Assembly: GCA_031403955.1 (NCBI GenBank)
Contig: JANNGR010000624.1
Location: forward strand, 1 to 11,052
Source: CAISIP01 sp031403955
Lineage (GTDB): Bacteria; Pseudomonadota; Gammaproteobacteria; Burkholderiales; Burkholderiaceae_C
Length of the DNA: 11,052 nt
Reading direction: 5' to 3'
The translations under genes were made by a program, and so were the position numbers. Of this stretch, positions 8,971-11,052 are shown piece after piece; positions within the stretch are counted from its first letter, which is position 1; the number at the start of each line of letters is the position of its first letter. Under the pieces are notes generated by a model. The model did no database searches. It had not been told where the DNA came from and worked only from the letters and a program-made list of their open reading frames with translations.

Positions 8971-9396
8971 CTAGCGCGGCGCAGGCTTGGGATCAGCCAC
9001 AAAGCCAATCCGGCTCAAGCCGGCCTTTTGCGCCACACCCATGATTTCCACGACCCGGCCATAAGGTACCGCCTCGTCGGCCCGCAATTGCACCTCGGCG
9101 TCGGGGTTCAGGCCGGCGATACGGGTCAATTGCCGCGCCAACTCGTCGCGTGCGACCGGCTTGTCGTTGACGAATGCCTGCCCGGCCTTGTCCACCACCA
9201 GCAGCACGAATTTAGGTGCATCGTTGGGCGTGGCAGCGTCGCTGCGAGGCAAGTCCAGCCGGATCGAACTGGCCAGCAGTGGCGCGGTAATTATGAATAT
9301 CACCACCAGCACCAGCATGACGTCGATCAACGGCGTCATGTTGATATCGCTCATGGGCGGATCACCGATTGAGCGTTCGAGGCGACCGAAGGCCAT
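8971..9396 (-). CDS. exbD: ExbD/TolR-family proton-channel protein
   Basis: This is the small partner of an ExbB/TolQ motor. Such proteins have one membrane helix and a periplasmic domain, and use proton flow to drive TonB or TolA. At 141 residues the length is typical. The conserved DINMTPLIDVMLVLVV motif starts at residue 17, and the proton-carrying aspartate is D25 at the start of the single membrane helix (about 24-42). The periplasmic part carries the usual stretch ending in GLSRIGFVADP. The ATG at 9396 lies three bases after the exbB stop; an internal ATG 14 codons later is a less likely start. Sequence alone does not decide between an Exb and a Tol role, and no tonB, tolA, tolB or pal gene is in the window. 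Confidence 0.92.
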   Translation of the reverse strand: MAFGRLERSIGDPPMSDINMTPLIDVMLVLVVIFIITAPLLASSIRLDLPRSDAATPNDAPKFVLLVVDKAGQAFVNDKPVARDELARQLTRIAGLNPDAEVQLRADEAVPYGRVVEIMGVAQKAGLSRIGFVADPKPAPR

Positions 9397-9399
9397 GAC

Positions 9400-10062
9400 T
9401 CAGGCTTCTTTCCATGCGTCGGGCAAATGGCCCACCAGTAATTCGCGCAGATCGCGCGCAAATCCTTCCAGATCGGCTTCGATCCGGCCGATCGATCGGC
9501 CCAGCACGTTGTAGGCCAACACCGCCGGGATCGCAACCACGAGTCCGGCCGCGGTCATGATCAGCGCTTCGCCGACCGGGCCTGAAATCTTGTCGATCGT
9601 GATCTGGCCAGCGTTGGAAATGCCAATTAGCGCATGGTAGATACCCCATACGGTACCGAGCAGGCCGACAAATGGAGCGGTGGAGCCCACGGTGGCCAGC
9701 AATACCTGTCCAAACTGCAGCTTCAACAACACCGCGTGTAATTCCTGGCGCAACACGCGGGTGAGTTGCTGCGAGCGGTCACCGGTTGTGGCGAGTGTGC
9801 CGTCGGTCCTGATTCTGGTCACTGAAATCAAAGGTACGACGAGCGCCTCACGGTCAAATGCCTGTGCCTTGCGCAAGCCCTCGTCGAGCGTGGCGGATTG
9901 CCAAAACGCCATTGTGCTGCGGTTCACATCGGTACCAGCGCGGCGCAACAACCAGCCTTTCCAGAAGATGACCACCCATGTGCCCACGGACATCAGCAGC
10001 AGCAGGACCGCCACTAGCCTGGTGACCACGTCACCGTCGACGAAAAGCTGGAACAGGCTCAT
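9400..10062 (-). CDS. exbB: ExbB/TolQ-family (MotA-type) proton-channel protein
   Basis: This inner-membrane subunit forms a proton channel with the ExbD-like protein encoded next. It has 220 residues and three membrane helices: about 12-38, 118-145 and 163-186. The large cytoplasmic loop lies between helices 1 and 2, as in ExbB and TolQ. The channel threonines T137 (VGLLGTVWGI) and T170 (ALIMTAAGL) are 33 residues apart, the same spacing as in E. coli ExbB and TolQ. The ATG at 10062 overlaps the dapB stop as ATGA. The short N-terminus and the location beside dapB rather than tolA favour the exb name, but this is a convention and not proof of function. Confidence 0.92.
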   Translation of the reverse strand: MSLFQLFVDGDVVTRLVAVLLLLMSVGTWVVIFWKGWLLRRAGTDVNRSTMAFWQSATLDEGLRKAQAFDREALVVPLISVTRIRTDGTLATTGDRSQQLTRVLRQELHAVLLKLQFGQVLLATVGSTAPFVGLLGTVWGIYHALIGISNAGQITIDKISGPVGEALIMTAAGLVVAIPAVLAYNVLGRSIGRIEADLEGFARDLRELLVGHLPDAWKEA

Positions 10063-10895
10063 TTCCGGGCGACGTCGGTGGCCCGAAGTCCCAGCACATC
10101 AAACATGTCGAACAGGCCGGTCTTATGTTGTGCCAGGTAACGCGCCGCGCGCAAGCTACCCTGGGCATAGGTGGCGCGGCTGGAAGACTTGTGGGTGATT
10201 TCAATCCTTTCCCCGGTACCGGCAAACAGGACCGTGTGTTCGCCGACGATATCCCCACCACGAATGGAAGTAAATCCGATCGACGAAGGGTCGCGCTCGC
10301 GCGTGCTGCCCGCGCGCTCAAAAACAGCGCAGTCCTTTAGGTCGCGCCCGATGGCCGTGGCGATCACTTCACCCATTTTGAGCGCGGTACCGGATGGTGC
10401 GTCGACCTTGTGGCGATGGTGCGCCTCGATGATTTCGATGTCGTATCCGGTAGCCAGCGCTTTCGCCGCCATCTCCAGCAGTTTGAGCGTGACGTTGACG
10501 CCCACACTCATGTTGGGGGCCATCACAATGGCAACAACTTTGGCCGCGGCGTCGATTTCCGCCTTTTGAGTCGGGTTGAATCCGGTGGTGCCAATTACGG
10601 TGTTGATGCCCAGTTCACGGCACACCGCGAGATGCGCCAGGCTACCTTCGGGCCGGGTGAAGTCGATCAACACATCCGCCCCTAGCAGCCCACGGCGCGG
10701 ATCGGACGTGACTACAATGCCGCTCTCAACTCCGGCAAATGCGGTTGCGTCGGTGCCGATGGACGGGCTGCCGGCGATATCCAGCGCGCCGCTAAGTTGG
10801 CAGTCGTCAGCCGCCCGAACGGCTTCGATCAGCATGCGTCCCATGCGACCGGACGCCCCGGCGATGCATATCCTGTGCTTGCCGTCGGCGTTCAT
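10059..10895 (-). CDS. dapB: 4-hydroxy-tetrahydrodipicolinate reductase
   Basis: This cytoplasmic enzyme makes tetrahydrodipicolinate with NAD(P)H, a step on the way to diaminopimelate and lysine. The 278 residues fit the family (E. coli about 273). The nucleotide-binding loop is G13-x-x-G16-x-x-G19 (GASGRMG). VLIDFTRPE (75-83), GTTGF (102-106) and APNMSVGVN (126-134) follow. The catalytic stretch is EAHHRHKVDAPSGTA (157-171), containing H159 and K163. The C-terminus (FDMFDVLGL) is intact. The ATG at 10895 has no strong ribosome-binding site; a weak AGGTG lies 14 bases upstream. A possible small ORF ends 17 bases upstream on the same strand. Confidence 0.97.
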   Translation of the reverse strand: MNADGKHRICIAGASGRMGRMLIEAVRAADDCQLSGALDIAGSPSIGTDATAFAGVESGIVVTSDPRRGLLGADVLIDFTRPEGSLAHLAVCRELGINTVIGTTGFNPTQKAEIDAAAKVVAIVMAPNMSVGVNVTLKLLEMAAKALATGYDIEIIEAHHRHKVDAPSGTALKMGEVIATAIGRDLKDCAVFERAGSTRERDPSSIGFTSIRGGDIVGEHTVLFAGTGERIEITHKSSSRATYAQGSLRAARYLAQHKTGLFDMFDVLGLRATDVARK

Positions 10896-10912
10896 TCAAT
10901 TCGCTTTTGCAC

Positions 10913-11047
10913 CTAGTAGTCCGTTTCACCAAAATCATTACATGAAACCGCGGCTTTTTCCGCCATGCGTCGTTGCAGCCCCTTGCCGCACTGCCAGTGC
11001 GGCTGCGGGTCTACGCCTAGCCTGGCGAAAAAATCCATCGGTTTCAT
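10913..11047 (-). CDS. Possible small or edge-truncated protein of unknown function
   Basis: An open frame of 44 codons runs from an ATG at 11047 to a TAG at 10913-10915, and the frame stays open to the window edge, so it may be the C-terminal end of a longer gene. The product begins MKPMDFFARLGVDPQPHWQ and ends NDFGETDY. It has two cysteines (C20, C36), a basic middle (GKGLQRRMAEK) and no membrane segment. Third codon positions are GC-rich in the first half, like the neighbours, and less so near the end. It stops 17 bases before dapB on the same strand, which would fit one operon. I do not recognise the family. It does not look like the end of BamE, the gene I would expect upstream of dapB in this group. 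Confidence 0.42.
   Translation of the reverse strand: MKPMDFFARLGVDPQPHWQCGKGLQRRMAEKAAVSCNDFGETDY
10942..11047. repeat. Nine-base inverted repeat flanking the region upstream of dapB
   Basis: ATGAAACCG at 10942-10950 is matched by its reverse complement CGGTTTCAT at 11039-11047. The 88 bases between them hold the 19-base palindrome. A further GTTTCA at 10923-10928 pairs with TGAAAC at 10943-10948. The right copy supplies the possible ATG start of the small minus-strand ORF. The repeat is exact but short, so chance cannot be ruled out. Confidence 0.4.
10985..11003. repeat. Perfect 19-base palindrome
   Basis: GCCGCACTG and its exact reverse complement CAGTGCGGC flank a single central base. 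As RNA it could form a seven-base-pair stem with a five-base loop. It lies inside the small minus-strand ORF and about 90 bases upstream of dapB. There is no T-run, so a standard terminator is unlikely; an operator-like site or a chance palindrome remain possible. Confidence 0.5.
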
Positions 11048-11052
11048 TTCGT

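Noticed and set aside
10942..11052. Plus-strand frame starting ATG-AAA-CCG and open to the window edge
   Set aside because: The product is rich in Ala, Pro, Cys and Arg without pattern and looks like an antisense shadow; the minus-strand frame agrees better with the operon direction. It cannot be excluded without more sequence.

Overview
This is a GC-rich chromosomal segment. It most likely comes from a betaproteobacterium of the order Burkholderiales. The basis is the gene order dapB, exbB, exbD, leuS, lptE, holA, proA, which I know from that group, and a salicylate 5-hydroxylase-type Rieske oxygenase that resembles the NagG/NagH proteins of Ralstonia-like bacteria. Species cannot be read from the window. 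The taxonomic call is inference, because no rRNA or tRNA gene is present.

Left part, plus strand (43-1787): two overlapping genes encode the large and small subunits of an aromatic-ring hydroxylase (nagG-like and nagH-like). They look like the tail end of an aromatic-degradation operon that begins before the window. The ferredoxin and reductase that must feed electrons to this enzyme are not in the window.

Junction (1788-1946): about 160 bases lie between the 3' ends of the two convergent gene sets. They hold a short GC-rich hairpin and a small palindrome but no recognisable gene.

Right part, minus strand (10895 down to 1947): eight genes run in one direction with almost no gaps, apart from 100 bases before leuS. 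In transcription order they are dapB (lysine/diaminopimelate synthesis), exbB and exbD (proton-driven inner-membrane motor), leuS (leucyl-tRNA synthetase), lptE (LPS-transport lipoprotein), holA (DNA polymerase III delta), proA (proline synthesis) and a MATE-family efflux pump. Stops and starts overlap or nearly touch at most junctions, which suggests co-transcription and coupled translation. All encoded proteins look full length, with key catalytic residues intact.

Right edge (10896-11052): upstream of dapB there is a possible short or edge-cut gene of at least 44 codons on the minus strand. It contains a perfect 19-base palindrome and lies between inverted copies of a 9-base sequence. This is the least explained part of the window. 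I found no CRISPR array, complete mobile element, RNA gene or clear sign of an undescribed multi-gene system. The window is mostly ordinary core genome joined to the end of a catabolic operon.
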